From an uncultured Eubacteriales bacterium (lineage in GTDB: Bacteria; Bacillota; Clostridia; Oscillospirales; Acutalibacteraceae), in the NCBI GenBank assembly GCA_934463035.1, contig CAKSIG010000002.1, forward strand, positions 62,001 through 126,000: a DNA stretch of 64,000 nt. Reading direction: 5' to 3'. The position numbers and the translations under genes were made by a program. Positions 52,656 to 60,806 of this stretch are shown here, in pieces (position 1 is the first letter of the stretch; every line of letters begins with the position of its first letter). The notes under the pieces were generated by a model. That model did not search any database. It was not told the DNA's origin and saw only the letters and a list, made by a program, of their open reading frames with translations.

Positions 52656-53996
52656 TTAACTCCAAATTCTGTCGTTTGAAAATTCCTCGTTCCAAATATC
52701 CGTTGACTCAAAGTATCCGGGTATTTTTGAGTTGATATGTTCTTTTATAACTTCTTCGTTAAGATCGTCAAAACCGATACCGGGCTTTTCGGGAACCTTG
52801 ATAAATCCGTTATCGAATATCGGGTTGGGTATGCCCGTAACCATATCCGCCCACCACGGAACGTCAACCGAGTGGAATTCAAGCGCAAGCACGTTGTGCA
52901 TTGCCGCCGCCGTCTGTACCGCCGCAAGGCAGGCAACGGGGCTTTCAGCCATATGTATTGCAACCGCAACGCCGTGTTCATCGGCAATGTCGCCTATCTT
53001 TTTAAGCTCCAAAGCGCCGCCGCAGGTGAGTATATCGGGGTGAATTACGGATACTCCGCCAGCCTTTATAATGGTTTCAAATCCCTCTTTAAGATATATG
53101 TCTTCGCCCGTTGCTATCGGGATATTCGTGCTGTTTTTAAGTCTTACGTACTGGTCGGTGTATATCCACGGAACCATATCTTCAAGCCAAGCAAGGTTGT
53201 ACGGCTCCATACGTTTTGCAAAGCGTATGCAATCCTCAACGCAAACGTGGCCGAAATGGTCGATAGCAAGCGGAACCTCGTATCCTATAACGTCCCTTAC
53301 CTCTTTAACGTAGTTTTCGAGATAATCAAGACCCTTTTCGGTAAGATGTATTCCCGTAAACGGATGCGCGGTGGTAACTATCGAATAACTTTTCTGCGCT
53401 TTTACCATATCGGCGGTTACACTGCCGCCCTGAACGTTGAGAATATGGGAAGCGTATTTCTTCATATCGTCTATAAATCCGAGAGGAGCGTTTATCGTTC
53501 CGGGTTCGTCCATCAAAAGTCCTATACCGAGATCCATTTTAAGGAAAGTAAAGCCCATTTCCATACGCTTTTTAAGCGCAAGACCCATATCGTGACCCGT
53601 GTGCTTTCCGTCAACGTCAGTATCGCAGTAAACGCGTACCTCGTCGCGGAACTTACCGCCGAGAAGCTGATACATAGGAACGCCGTAAGCCTTGCCCGCA
53701 AGGTCCCAAAGCGCAATTTCTATTCCCGAAACTCCGCCGCCCTGACGCGAGGGACCGCCGAACTGTTTTATTTTGTGGAATATCCTGTCCACATTGCAGG
53801 GGTTTTCACCCAAAATACGGCTTTTGAGCATAAGCGCATAGGTCTTGCTTGACGCGTCGCGCACCTCGCCGTAGCCTGTTATTCCCTGATTGGTCATTAT
53901 TTTAAGAATTGTGCAACGCTTAGGGGCTCCGTCTATATCCACAAAACGCATATCTGTGATTTTGAGGTCGGACGGGTTTGAACAACGGTTAAACAT
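52656..53996 (-). CDS. Enolase-superfamily sugar acid dehydratase
   Basis: A 446-residue enzyme of the mandelate racemase/muconate lactonising fold. The N-terminal capping domain is at 1-130, the barrel at 140-400. The metal ligands appear as D in A-I-D-H-F-G-H near 245, E in W-L-E-D-M and E in A-T-G-E-D; the histidines around them and in A-I-H-M-A-E-S near 355 are candidate acid/base groups. These features fit acid-sugar dehydratases (galactonate, fuconate or related). GGAGG precedes the ATG. It is the first gene of the four-enzyme operon, divergent from an AraC gene. Confidence 0.85.
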   Translation of the reverse strand: MFNRCSNPSDLKITDMRFVDIDGAPKRCTILKIMTNQGITGYGEVRDASSKTYALMLKSRILGENPCNVDRIFHKIKQFGGPSRQGGGVSGIEIALWDLAGKAYGVPMYQLLGGKFRDEVRVYCDTDVDGKHTGHDMGLALKKRMEMGFTFLKMDLGIGLLMDEPGTINAPLGFIDDMKKYASHILNVQGGSVTADMVKAQKSYSIVTTAHPFTGIHLTEKGLDYLENYVKEVRDVIGYEVPLAIDHFGHVCVEDCIRFAKRMEPYNLAWLEDMVPWIYTDQYVRLKNSTNIPIATGEDIYLKEGFETIIKAGGVSVIHPDILTCGGALELKKIGDIADEHGVAVAIHMAESPVACLAAVQTAAAMHNVLALEFHSVDVPWWADMVTGIPNPIFDNGFIKVPEKPGIGFDDLNEEVIKEHINSKIPGYFESTDIWNEEFSNDRIWS

Positions 53997-54023
53997 ATTA
54001 TACCTCCAAAAATAATTTTACGA

Positions 54024-54052
54024 TTGACATTGACTGCATTTAGACTTACAAT
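54024..54052 (+). promoter_or_regulatory. Promoter of the AraC gene at 54140
   Basis: TTGACA (54024-54029), a 17-base spacer and TACAAT (54047-54052). It lies in the region shared with the dehydratase operon, which is read the other way. Confidence 0.7.
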
Positions 54053-54139
54053 CTAATTATATTTTAGTAATAAAGCGCCTTGTTTTCATCAACTATATTA
54101 TCAAATTTGCAAACAATATTACTATCGGAGTTGTTTACC

Positions 54140-55033
54140 GTGTCTTTTGCCGAAAAGAAAATAACAAACGTTTATTCAATTAATTCATCAAACGGAACCG
54201 AGCTTTTAAGGACTTGGCGTGTTTTTGTGCCCGCAGGGGAGCGCGCTTTGCAAAAACATTCTCACATAAGATTTGAAATAACCTGCGTGGATTCAGGTCA
54301 CGGCATATACACCGTAGGCGAGCGGCAATACAAAATGCAATCGGGAGATATTTTTATATTTGCGAGCAACGAACAGCACTGCATTACCGACGTATCGGAC
54401 GGCGGACTCGTAATATCAAACGTTCACTTTGAACCGCGTTATCTTTGGGGCAGCTTTGCCGACAGTTTAAGCGAAAAAAATATAAATATGTGCTTTTCCC
54501 GAAGCGAATTGTTTGAAAACCGCATACCAGCGGACAAAAGCGGATTTATCCGCTCGCTGTTCAAGGAAATAGTAACCGAGCTTGCCGAGAAAAGACCTGA
54601 ATACGCGCTTGCCGTAAAATCGCTTCTGAACACATTTTTAATACACCTGATAAGGGATTTTGATTACTCGGAAAAAAGCGTTCCGTTAAGCCGCGACAGT
54701 CTTCATTCGATACGCCGCGTCACCAATTATATTGACGCGAATTTGTGTGAAAAACTGACTCTTGAAATGCTTGCCGAACACGCGGGAATGAGTCCCAATT
54801 ATCTGTCCTCGTTCTTTCATAAGATAAGCGGAATCACGCTGTGGGACTACATAAACTCAAAGCGCATAGATATGGCAATACACAAGCTCTCCGACGAAGA
54901 CCTGAACGAAAACATACTCGACATAGCCTACTCCTGCGGATTTAACAACACCGCGAATTTCAACAAGGCTTTTAAAAAAGCAACGGGTATGACGCCGACT
55001 CAATACCGCGATTCGGGCGATATACAAATTTAG
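54140..55033 (+). CDS. AraC-family regulator of the aldonate operon
   Basis: A 297-residue regulator. The GTG at 54140 is chosen because CGGAG lies nine bases before it; an in-frame TTG 60 bases upstream lacks a site. The N-terminal cupin (K-H-S-H-I-R-F-E-I-T and M-Q-S-G-D-I-F-I-F-A) senses a ligand, and the C-terminal HTH pair (G-M-S-P-N-Y-L-S-S-F-F-H-K and C-G-F-N-N-T-A-N-F-N-K-A-F) binds DNA. It is divergent from the dehydratase operon and is most likely its activator. Confidence 0.88.
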   Translation: MSFAEKKITNVYSINSSNGTELLRTWRVFVPAGERALQKHSHIRFEITCVDSGHGIYTVGERQYKMQSGDIFIFASNEQHCITDVSDGGLVISNVHFEPRYLWGSFADSLSEKNINMCFSRSELFENRIPADKSGFIRSLFKEIVTELAEKRPEYALAVKSLLNTFLIHLIRDFDYSEKSVPLSRDSLHSIRRVTNYIDANLCEKLTLEMLAEHAGMSPNYLSSFFHKISGITLWDYINSKRIDMAIHKLSDEDLNENILDIAYSCGFNNTANFNKAFKKATGMTPTQYRDSGDIQI

Positions 55034-55064
55034 ATATTAGATTTTAGACGTTAGATATTAGACA
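55030..55064. repeat. Short TTAGA-type direct repeats
   Basis: Five imperfect units of TTAGATA/TTAGACG type follow the AraC stop directly. Function unknown; they lie just before a terminator. Confidence 0.6.
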
Positions 55065-55084
55065 ACGTGCGCTTTGCGCAAAAT

Positions 55085-55119
55085 ACAGGCTCCCCTCTGT
55101 TGGAAAGAAGGGAGCCTGT
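55085..55119. terminator. Terminator after the AraC gene
   Basis: Arms ACAGGCTCCC / GGGAGCCTGT, in the gap before the convergent glycosyltransferase gene. Confidence 0.8.
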
Positions 55120-55162
55120 TGCCATACCGATAATTCTTATTTTTTTATCAGCCGTCTGCCAT

Positions 55163-56269
55163 CTAAACCAGCTCGCAATAGGCTGAAAAAAGTTCGTAGT
55201 TATTATTTTTAATGCTGTATTCCAAATCAAAATATTTTTCCGTTTTGTAACCGCAAAAATTATTCCCTACAAAATCCGCAAAAACGGTGAATACCGCTTT
55301 TTTTACTTCGGTCGGCTGAAACGCCGTTCTTTGATATGTAAGCCTTGCCATTCGCAAAATATACTCATAGTAATCCTGAGTTGTGCCCAGCCCCAATATG
55401 TTACGGTCTTCAAATAATCTTATTGTGACCCAAAGCGAATCCACCGATTTAGGTTTTTTAACGCCTGTGCTTGTAATGCCGCGCGGGTTGCTTCTTCGGC
55501 AGTATACAACATCGCTTATCCCGAAAATTGTTTTAGCGGTCGGATAGATTATCTGCCGCATAAGCGAGTCCTCATACCAAAAGTTTTTCGGGAATAACAC
55601 ATTATTAAATAAACTGCTTTTAAATACCTTTGCCACGGGTCCCCCGTATAAACCGTCAACCCCTAATCTTCCCTGTTTTTTATATGCGGTTTTATATTTT
55701 CTTCCGTCCTCTGTGCAGGTGACAGCACTTCCCTCGACTATATCGGCTTCATTATTATACGCTGCTTGCATAAGCGTCTGAACGGCGCCGTCCGCTAAAA
55801 AATCGTCCGAATCGACAAACATAATATATCTTCCGTCCGCTTTTTCAATCCCTGCGTTCCTTGCGCCCGAAAATCCGCGGTTTTCCTGATGTATAACGGT
55901 TAGTCGGCTGTCCGAAAATCCATCGATCAGCGCGCCCGTAGCGTCGGTCGAGCCGTCGTCAATACATATTATATGAAAATTATAATCCGATTTTTGGTTT
56001 AAAACCGATTTCAAGCATTTTTCGATATGCTTTTCTTCGTTATAAGCGGGGATTATTATTTCAAGGTCATATTTAAAATCGCTTTTCGGTTTCCTTTCGG
56101 AAATACAGCTTTTGTTGGGGTTCGGAGAATGAGAATTCAGCGTCAAATATGCGTCGCTGACCGCCATACCGCACGGTTTTGCGTTTATCAGCCTTTTTCT
56201 CTTTAATTTGTAAGATATTTTATTAAAACCCAATTTTACCGCCGCTTTTTTTAATATCCTTTTATACAA
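55163..56269 (-). CDS. Family 2 glycosyltransferase
   Basis: A 368-residue cytoplasmic enzyme. After a basic N-terminus, the GT-A domain begins at about residue 70 with L-E-I-I-I-P-A-Y-N-E-E, then D-D-G-S-T-D and the nucleotide-sugar site V-D-S-D-D-F. E-D-S-L-M-R in the second half is a likely catalytic base region. It would add sugars to cell-surface polymers. The start is taken as TTG at 56269, right after GGAGTGG. Its promoter is covered by two large palindromes that should bind the divergent XRE regulator, so this single gene seems tightly regulated, which is unusual for a glycosyltransferase. Confidence 0.85.
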   Translation of the reverse strand: MYKRILKKAAVKLGFNKISYKLKRKRLINAKPCGMAVSDAYLTLNSHSPNPNKSCISERKPKSDFKYDLEIIIPAYNEEKHIEKCLKSVLNQKSDYNFHIICIDDGSTDATGALIDGFSDSRLTVIHQENRGFSGARNAGIEKADGRYIMFVDSDDFLADGAVQTLMQAAYNNEADIVEGSAVTCTEDGRKYKTAYKKQGRLGVDGLYGGPVAKVFKSSLFNNVLFPKNFWYEDSLMRQIIYPTAKTIFGISDVVYCRRSNPRGITSTGVKKPKSVDSLWVTIRLFEDRNILGLGTTQDYYEYILRMARLTYQRTAFQPTEVKKAVFTVFADFVGNNFCGYKTEKYFDLEYSIKNNNYELFSAYCELV

Positions 56270-56289
56270 AAAAACCACTCCAATTTTTG

Positions 56290-56312
56290 TTATGTAACAA
56301 ATTGTTACATAA
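56290..56312. promoter_or_regulatory. Operator palindrome 1 (TTATGTAACAA-A-TTGTTACATAA)
   Basis: A perfect 23-base palindrome with 11-base arms, covering the expected transcription start of the glycosyltransferase gene. It shares TGTAAC/GTTACA with the second palindrome. Confidence 0.8.
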
Positions 56313-56338
56313 TTATTGTAACAATACGTTACAATAAT
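56312..56338. promoter_or_regulatory. Operator palindrome 2 (ATTATTGTAAC-N5-GTTACAATAAT)
   Basis: Perfect 11-base arms with a 5-base centre, covering the -10 and spacer of the glycosyltransferase promoter and lying 28 bases before the XRE gene start. Confidence 0.8.
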
Positions 56339-56343
56339 GTCAA
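56315..56343 (-). promoter_or_regulatory. Promoter of the glycosyltransferase gene
   Basis: TTGACA (56343-56338), a 17-base spacer and TACAAT (56320-56315) on the minus strand; both palindromes overlap it. Confidence 0.8.
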
Positions 56344-56365
56344 GACAAATAATCGGGTGGATTGT

Positions 56366-56572
56366 ATGCTGATAGGTTTGAAAATGCTTAGAAAGCAACG
56401 AAAACTTAATCAATTAAAGGTAGCAATGGACCTTAACATAAGCCGCGAGTCGCTGTCGTATTATGAAAACGGAAAGCGCAACCCCGATATACAAATGCTG
56501 AAAGCGCTGTCCGAATATTTTAACGTGTCGATTGACTTTCTCATAAACGGCAAGGAATTTGAAAAGAAATAA
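56366..56572 (+). CDS. Small XRE-family repressor
   Basis: A 68-residue protein that is essentially one lambda-repressor-like HTH: L-N-Q-L-K-V-A-M-D-L-N-I-S-R-E-S-L-S-Y-Y and G-K-R-N-P-D-I-Q-M-L. The ATG at 56366 follows GGGTGG; an in-frame GTG three codons earlier overlaps that site. It is divergent from the glycosyltransferase gene, and the two TGTAAC/GTTACA palindromes between are its probable sites, giving repression of both genes. A terminator follows. Confidence 0.88.
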   Translation: MLIGLKMLRKQRKLNQLKVAMDLNISRESLSYYENGKRNPDIQMLKALSEYFNVSIDFLINGKEFEKK

Positions 56573-56619
56573 ACCGAGGTATTTAAACCGACAGAATAGG
56601 TTTAAGCCTCGGTGTTTTT
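56573..56619 (+). terminator. Terminator after the XRE gene
   Basis: Arms ACCGAGG + TTTAAACC / GGTTTAA + CCTCGGT, then GTTTTTA. Confidence 0.85.
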
Positions 56620-56630
56620 ATGCTAAATAC

Positions 56631-56659
56631 TTGTAAAATCGGCGTTTTTATAGTATTAT
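56631..56659 (+). promoter_or_regulatory. Promoter of the rnf operon
   Basis: TTGTAA (56631-56636), a 17-base spacer and TATTAT (56654-56659), 31 bases before the rnfC start. Confidence 0.7.
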
Positions 56660-56690
56660 TATATCAGCATTAATCTGAGGAGGAAAAGCC

Positions 56691-58028
56691 TTGGGAAAGA
56701 AAGAAAAAATTTTAAAACCTGTTAAATCGGCGGCCGGCGGCGTGTTTTTGCCGCATTTAAAAGCTACCGCCGATAATGAATCGGTTATAATGCCTCCCCC
56801 TGCGGTTGTGAGAATACCGCTGAGCCAGCACATCGGCGCGCCTGCCGTTCCTGTTGTCAAGGCGGGCGACAGGGTTTTTGTCGGCACGCTTATTGGCGAG
56901 GCGCCCGGTTTTGTCAGCGCTTCGGTTCATTCAAGCGTTTCGGGAAAAGTCAAGGAAATTGCCGACGTTGTTATGAACGGCGAGCCCGTTAAATGCGTTG
57001 TGATAGAGTCGGACGGCGAAATGGAAAAGGACCCGTCGCTTAAACCGTTTGAGGTTAAGACCAAGGACGATGTAGCCGCCGCGGCAAACTACTGCGGTCT
57101 TGTCGGTCTGGGCGGAGCGGGCTTCCCGTCGAGAGTTAAGCTGACTATTGACGAAAAAACAAAAATAAACACCCTCATAATAAACGGTGCGGAGTGCGAG
57201 CCGTATATCACGAGCGACTACCGCGAGTGCATAGAAAATTACGACGATATTTTCGACGGGATATACCTGTTAAAAGAAAAACTTGATATTAAACGCGTGT
57301 TCATTTGCGTTGAAAGCAATAAAAAACGCGCCATTGAAAAATTCTACGCCATAGCCGCCGACCGAAAGGATAAAACAAACGGCGTTCGGCTTATGGTTCT
57401 GCCCACAAAGTATCCTCAGGGCGCAGAAAAGGTGATAATCTACTCCGCAACGGGACGCAAAATTCCCGCAGGGAAGCTGCCGAGCGACGCCGGCTGTATC
57501 GTTATGAACATAACGAGCGTGGGCACGCTTTCACGCTTTATAAAGACGGGTATGCCGCTTGTTTCAAAACGGGTTACGGTTGACGGAACGGCTGTGAACG
57601 AGCCTAAGAACGTAATTGTTCCGATAGGAACGTCGGTAAAGGAATTGCTCGATTTTGCAGGCGGAATATCGGAGGATACCGACAAAATTCTTATGGGCGG
57701 ACCTATGATGGGTTCTGCCGTGTGCGATGAAAACGCCGTTGTTGAGAAACGCACCAACGGAATAACCGTTCTTAAAAAGGGAAAGGCTGTTGCCGCTTCC
57801 GCTTGCATAAAATGCGGTCGGTGCGCCCGTGCCTGCCCTATGAAGCTCTACCCTGCTTCGGTTGACGCGGCTCTTAACCATAATCTTACCGACGCGCTCA
57901 AAAAGCTGAACGTAAACTACTGTATGGAATGTGGGTGTTGCGCTTTTGTGTGCCCGGCAAAACGTCCGCTTACGCAGACTATGAGACTTGCAAAGGCAAA
58001 GATCAGGAGGGAACAGAAAAATGGATAA
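56691..58028 (+). CDS. rnfC: Rnf complex subunit RnfC
   Basis: A 445-residue peripheral subunit that docks the NADH side of the ferredoxin:NAD oxidoreductase. Residues 1-120 are a beta-rich RnfC-type domain, then an NADH/FMN fold (G-L-G-G-A-G-F-P-S-R near 143, N-G-A-E-C-E-P-Y near 169), an SLBB domain and two [4Fe-4S] motifs, C-I-K-C-G-R-C-A-R-A-C-P near 368 and C-M-E-C-G-C-C-A-F-V-C-P near 407. Translation starts at TTG behind GAGGAGG. It opens a six-gene operon in the order C-D-G-E-A-B, typical of Clostridia. Confidence 0.95.
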   Translation: MGKKEKILKPVKSAAGGVFLPHLKATADNESVIMPPPAVVRIPLSQHIGAPAVPVVKAGDRVFVGTLIGEAPGFVSASVHSSVSGKVKEIADVVMNGEPVKCVVIESDGEMEKDPSLKPFEVKTKDDVAAAANYCGLVGLGGAGFPSRVKLTIDEKTKINTLIINGAECEPYITSDYRECIENYDDIFDGIYLLKEKLDIKRVFICVESNKKRAIEKFYAIAADRKDKTNGVRLMVLPTKYPQGAEKVIIYSATGRKIPAGKLPSDAGCIVMNITSVGTLSRFIKTGMPLVSKRVTVDGTAVNEPKNVIVPIGTSVKELLDFAGGISEDTDKILMGGPMMGSAVCDENAVVEKRTNGITVLKKGKAVAASACIKCGRCARACPMKLYPASVDAALNHNLTDALKKLNVNYCMECGCCAFVCPAKRPLTQTMRLAKAKIRREQKNG

Positions 58029-58956
58029 CTCTTTATCGGTTACATCTTCGCCGCACCTGCGGCACACCGAAACCACACGCGGTATTATGGGCGACGTTAT
58101 TATTTCTCTTTTGCCCGCCGCCGTGTTCGGCTGCATACTTTTCGGACTTAAAGCCGTTTTGGTTCTCGCCGTTTGCGTTGCTACGGCGGTTTTTGCCGAA
58201 TTTCTTTGGTGCCTTGCGCTTAAAAAGCCCAATACGATAGGCGATCTATCGGCGGTCGTGACGGGGCTTCTGCTCGGAATGAATTTAAGCTCCGAAGTAC
58301 CGCTTTGGGTTGCCGCTATCGGCAGTTTCGCGGCGATAATAGTGGTCAAGCAGTTCTTCGGCGGTATCGGCTGCAACTTTGCCAACCCCGCAATAGCCGC
58401 GCGTATCATACTTTTGGTTTCTTTCCCGGGAATGATGACAAAATTCACCGAGCCTATTGCGGATACAGTTTCTTCCGCAACGCCGCTTGCCGCACAAGAT
58501 GGCGTTTATAGTCTGCGCCAGCTTTTCTTCGGTATGCACAGCGGCTGTATAGGCGAAACCTCGGCGTTTTTGCTCCTTGTGGGCGGTGTTTATCTCGTTA
58601 TAAGACGGGTCATCAGCCCTACAACGCCGCTTTGCTTTATAGGCACGGTTGCGCTGCTTGCGCTTATATCGGGACAAAACCCGTTATACGCGATATTAAG
58701 CGGCGGCGTTATGCTCGGAGCGATATTTATGGCTACCGACTATACGACCACACCCATATCCGAATGGGGAAAATTGATTTTCGGCATTGGCTGCGGTCTT
58801 ATTACGTTCATAATAAGAAAGTTCGGCTCATTGCCCGAGGGCGTTTCCTATTCGATACTTATAATGAACATTCTTACTCCGCATATTAACCGTTTCACAC
58901 TTTCCTCCCCGTTCGGGTACATACGTTCCAAAAAAGGGGGAAAGAAAAATGGCTGA
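58021..58956 (+). CDS. rnfD: Rnf complex subunit RnfD
   Basis: A 311-residue membrane protein with about nine helices. The first helix region D-V-I-I-S-L-L-P-A-A-V-F-G, the G-C-N-F-A-N-P-A-I-A-A-R motif and the T-P-L/S-A-T threonine region that receives covalent FMN in RnfD homologs (S-S-A-T-P near 150) are present. It overlaps rnfC by eight bases, with AGGAGG inside rnfC. It takes part in sodium or proton movement across the membrane coupled to ferredoxin oxidation. Confidence 0.93.
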   Translation: MDNSLSVTSSPHLRHTETTRGIMGDVIISLLPAAVFGCILFGLKAVLVLAVCVATAVFAEFLWCLALKKPNTIGDLSAVVTGLLLGMNLSSEVPLWVAAIGSFAAIIVVKQFFGGIGCNFANPAIAARIILLVSFPGMMTKFTEPIADTVSSATPLAAQDGVYSLRQLFFGMHSGCIGETSAFLLLVGGVYLVIRRVISPTTPLCFIGTVALLALISGQNPLYAILSGGVMLGAIFMATDYTTTPISEWGKLIFGIGCGLITFIIRKFGSLPEGVSYSILIMNILTPHINRFTLSSPFGYIRSKKGGKKNG

Positions 58957-59527
58957 TAAAAAGGAATTTTACAACAGCATTATAAAGCCTACCGTGGTTT
59001 TGCTTGCGATATGTATTATAATTCCGCTTGCCCTTGCCCTTACTAATATGATTACCGAGGACAAGATTGCAAAGCTCTCGAAAGAAAATGAAATGAAGGC
59101 TATGTCGGGGCTTATAAAAGCCGACAGCTTTAACGAAAAGACCGCAGACATTTCCGATACGTCGGTCGATTACTATGAAGCCGAGAAGGACGGCGAAATT
59201 GCGGGATACGTTTTCGTTACTAACGAAAACGGTTACGGCGGAACGGTATCGGTTATGACCGCCGTTAATACCGACGGAACGGTAGAGGCAATTCAGATAC
59301 TCGACGTTTCAAACGAAACGCCGGGACTCGGTCAAAACGCCGCAAAGGAGAGCTTTTACGGTCAGTTTTCGGGAAAACAGAACGGTATTGAGCTTAAAAA
59401 AGGCGAAGTAACGGAAGACAATCAGGTATCCGCCGTGACGGGTGCCACAATAACGTCCACCGCGGTTACAAAATGCGTGAACCGTGCGCTTGAATACTTC
59501 GGCGAAATCGGCGGCGAGGGGGAATAA
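58949..59527 (+). CDS. rnfG: Rnf complex subunit RnfG
   Basis: A 192-residue membrane-anchored flavoprotein: one N-terminal helix (residues 10-33), then an external FMN-binding domain. S-A-V-T-G-A-T-I-T-S near residue 167 is the flavinylation motif in which a threonine carries FMN through a phosphoester bond. L-G-Q-N-A-A-K-E-S-F-Y marks the fold. It overlaps rnfD by eight bases, with GGGGGGAA before the ATG. A flavin transferase (ApbE) is needed for it and is not in the window. Confidence 0.93.
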   Translation: MADKKEFYNSIIKPTVVLLAICIIIPLALALTNMITEDKIAKLSKENEMKAMSGLIKADSFNEKTADISDTSVDYYEAEKDGEIAGYVFVTNENGYGGTVSVMTAVNTDGTVEAIQILDVSNETPGLGQNAAKESFYGQFSGKQNGIELKKGEVTEDNQVSAVTGATITSTAVTKCVNRALEYFGEIGGEGE

Positions 59528-59529
59528 CA

Positions 59530-60228
59530 GTGAAAAATAAATATCTTAATTATTTTACCAACGGTCTTGTTAAAGAGAACCCGACCCTGCGCTTGGTTCT
59601 CGGCACCTGCCCCACCCTTGCGGTAACGACCGCCGCAATAAACGGCATAGGTATGGGTATTTCGGCAACGGTGGTCCTTATATGCTCTAACCTTGCAATT
59701 TCGCTGCTTCGCAACGTGATACCCGACAAGGTGCGTATCCCCGCTTTCATAACCATAATCGCGGGATTTGTAACGGTAGTGCAGATGCTCGTCAAGGCAT
59801 TTCTGCCGTCTATCGACAGCGCGCTTGGAATTTATCTGCCGCTTATAGTGGTAAACTGCATAATCCTTGCGAGAGCTGAAATGTTCGCGTCGAAAAACAG
59901 CGTTCTGCCGAGCGTGCTTGACGGGCTCGGCATGGGGCTCGGCTTTACCGCAGTGCTTACCGTTATGGGAACCATAAGGGAGCTTTTGGGCGCGGGAACG
60001 TTTTTCTCACTCCCCGTCACCTCAAAATTCATTGACCCTATGATAATCTTTTTACTGCCCCCGGGCGGATTTTTCGTCTTCGGTATGCTGGTTGCCGCGT
60101 CAAACGCCTTGGCTAAAAAGAGCGGCAAAAAGCCCGTTGAACATCTCGGCTGTGACAATTGCCCGTCAAAGGCAATGTGTTCCGATGCCACAGTAAAGGA
60201 AACGGAGGTAACGGAAGATGAACAGTAG
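59530..60228 (+). CDS. rnfE: Rnf complex subunit RnfE
   Basis: A 232-residue membrane protein with six helices of the RnfA/RnfE fold. N-P-T-L-R-L-V-L-G-T-C-P-T-L-A-V and Y-L-P-L-I-V-V-N-C-I-I-L-A-R-A-E carry the conserved cysteines that hold an intramembrane iron centre in the complex. The C-terminal tail has extra cysteines (C-D-N-C-P-S-K-A-M-C) that look like an added soluble motif. It starts at GTG after GGGGGAA and its 3' end overlaps rnfA. Confidence 0.93.
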   Translation: MKNKYLNYFTNGLVKENPTLRLVLGTCPTLAVTTAAINGIGMGISATVVLICSNLAISLLRNVIPDKVRIPAFITIIAGFVTVVQMLVKAFLPSIDSALGIYLPLIVVNCIILARAEMFASKNSVLPSVLDGLGMGLGFTAVLTVMGTIRELLGAGTFFSLPVTSKFIDPMIIFLLPPGGFFVFGMLVAASNALAKKSGKKPVEHLGCDNCPSKAMCSDATVKETEVTEDEQ

Positions 60229-60802
60229 TACAGCCATTGCCTCAATCCTTCTCGCCGCAATACTCACCAACAATATGGTGCTTTCTAAATTCCTTGGAAT
60301 TTGCCCGTTTTTGGGCGTTTCAAAGAAGACGGGCACCGCGTTTTCAATGAGCGTTGCCGTTACGCTGGTTATGGTCGTATCCACCGCCGTGACCCACCCG
60401 ATATACACCTATATTCTCTATCCGAAATATACCTATCTTGAAACCATAGTTTTCATTCTGGTAATCGCCGCAATCGTTCAGCTTATAGAGATATTCCTTA
60501 AAAAGTATTCAAAGGGAATATACAACGCGCTGGGAATTTATCTTCCGCTTATAACGACAAACTGCGCGGTGCTTGGTATTACGCTCTTGAATATAACGAA
60601 CGAGCTTAACTATGTTCAGTCGCTGTTTAACGCGCTCGGCGCGGGACTTGGCTTTATGCTTGCTATGGTGTTGTTTGCAGGCGTCAGAGAACGGCTTGAA
60701 ACCTCGGATATTCCCGAATTTTTAAAAGGTCTGCCGATAACGCTTGTTTCCGCGGCGCTTGTGTCGCTTTCTTTCCTCGGCTTTGCCGGAATAGGAGGTT
60801 AG
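60218..60802 (+). CDS. rnfA: Rnf complex subunit RnfA
   Basis: A 194-residue membrane protein with six helices, paralogous to RnfE. N-N-M-V-L-S-K-F-L-G-I-C-P-F-L-G-V-S and Y-L-P-L-I-T-T-N-C-A-V-L-G are diagnostic and include the two conserved cysteines. GGAGG within rnfE precedes the ATG, giving an 11-base overlap and probable coupled translation. With RnfE it forms the core that passes electrons across the membrane. Confidence 0.95.
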   Translation: MNSSTAIASILLAAILTNNMVLSKFLGICPFLGVSKKTGTAFSMSVAVTLVMVVSTAVTHPIYTYILYPKYTYLETIVFILVIAAIVQLIEIFLKKYSKGIYNALGIYLPLITTNCAVLGITLLNITNELNYVQSLFNALGAGLGFMLAMVLFAGVRERLETSDIPEFLKGLPITLVSAALVSLSFLGFAGIGG

Positions 60803-60806
60803 TGTT

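Noticed and set aside
52737..53852. A 371-codon plus-strand frame opposite the enolase-superfamily gene
   Set aside because: Antisense shadow of a strongly conserved gene; composition is basic and aromatic without domains, and there is no promoter or ribosome binding site.
55030..55064. TTAGA repeats as a start of a CRISPR array
   Set aside because: Units are 5-7 bases, imperfect and without spacers; no cas genes are near.
57564..58448. A 294-codon minus-strand frame opposite rnfC-rnfD
   Set aside because: Crosses the junction of two certain genes on the other strand and has no start signal.
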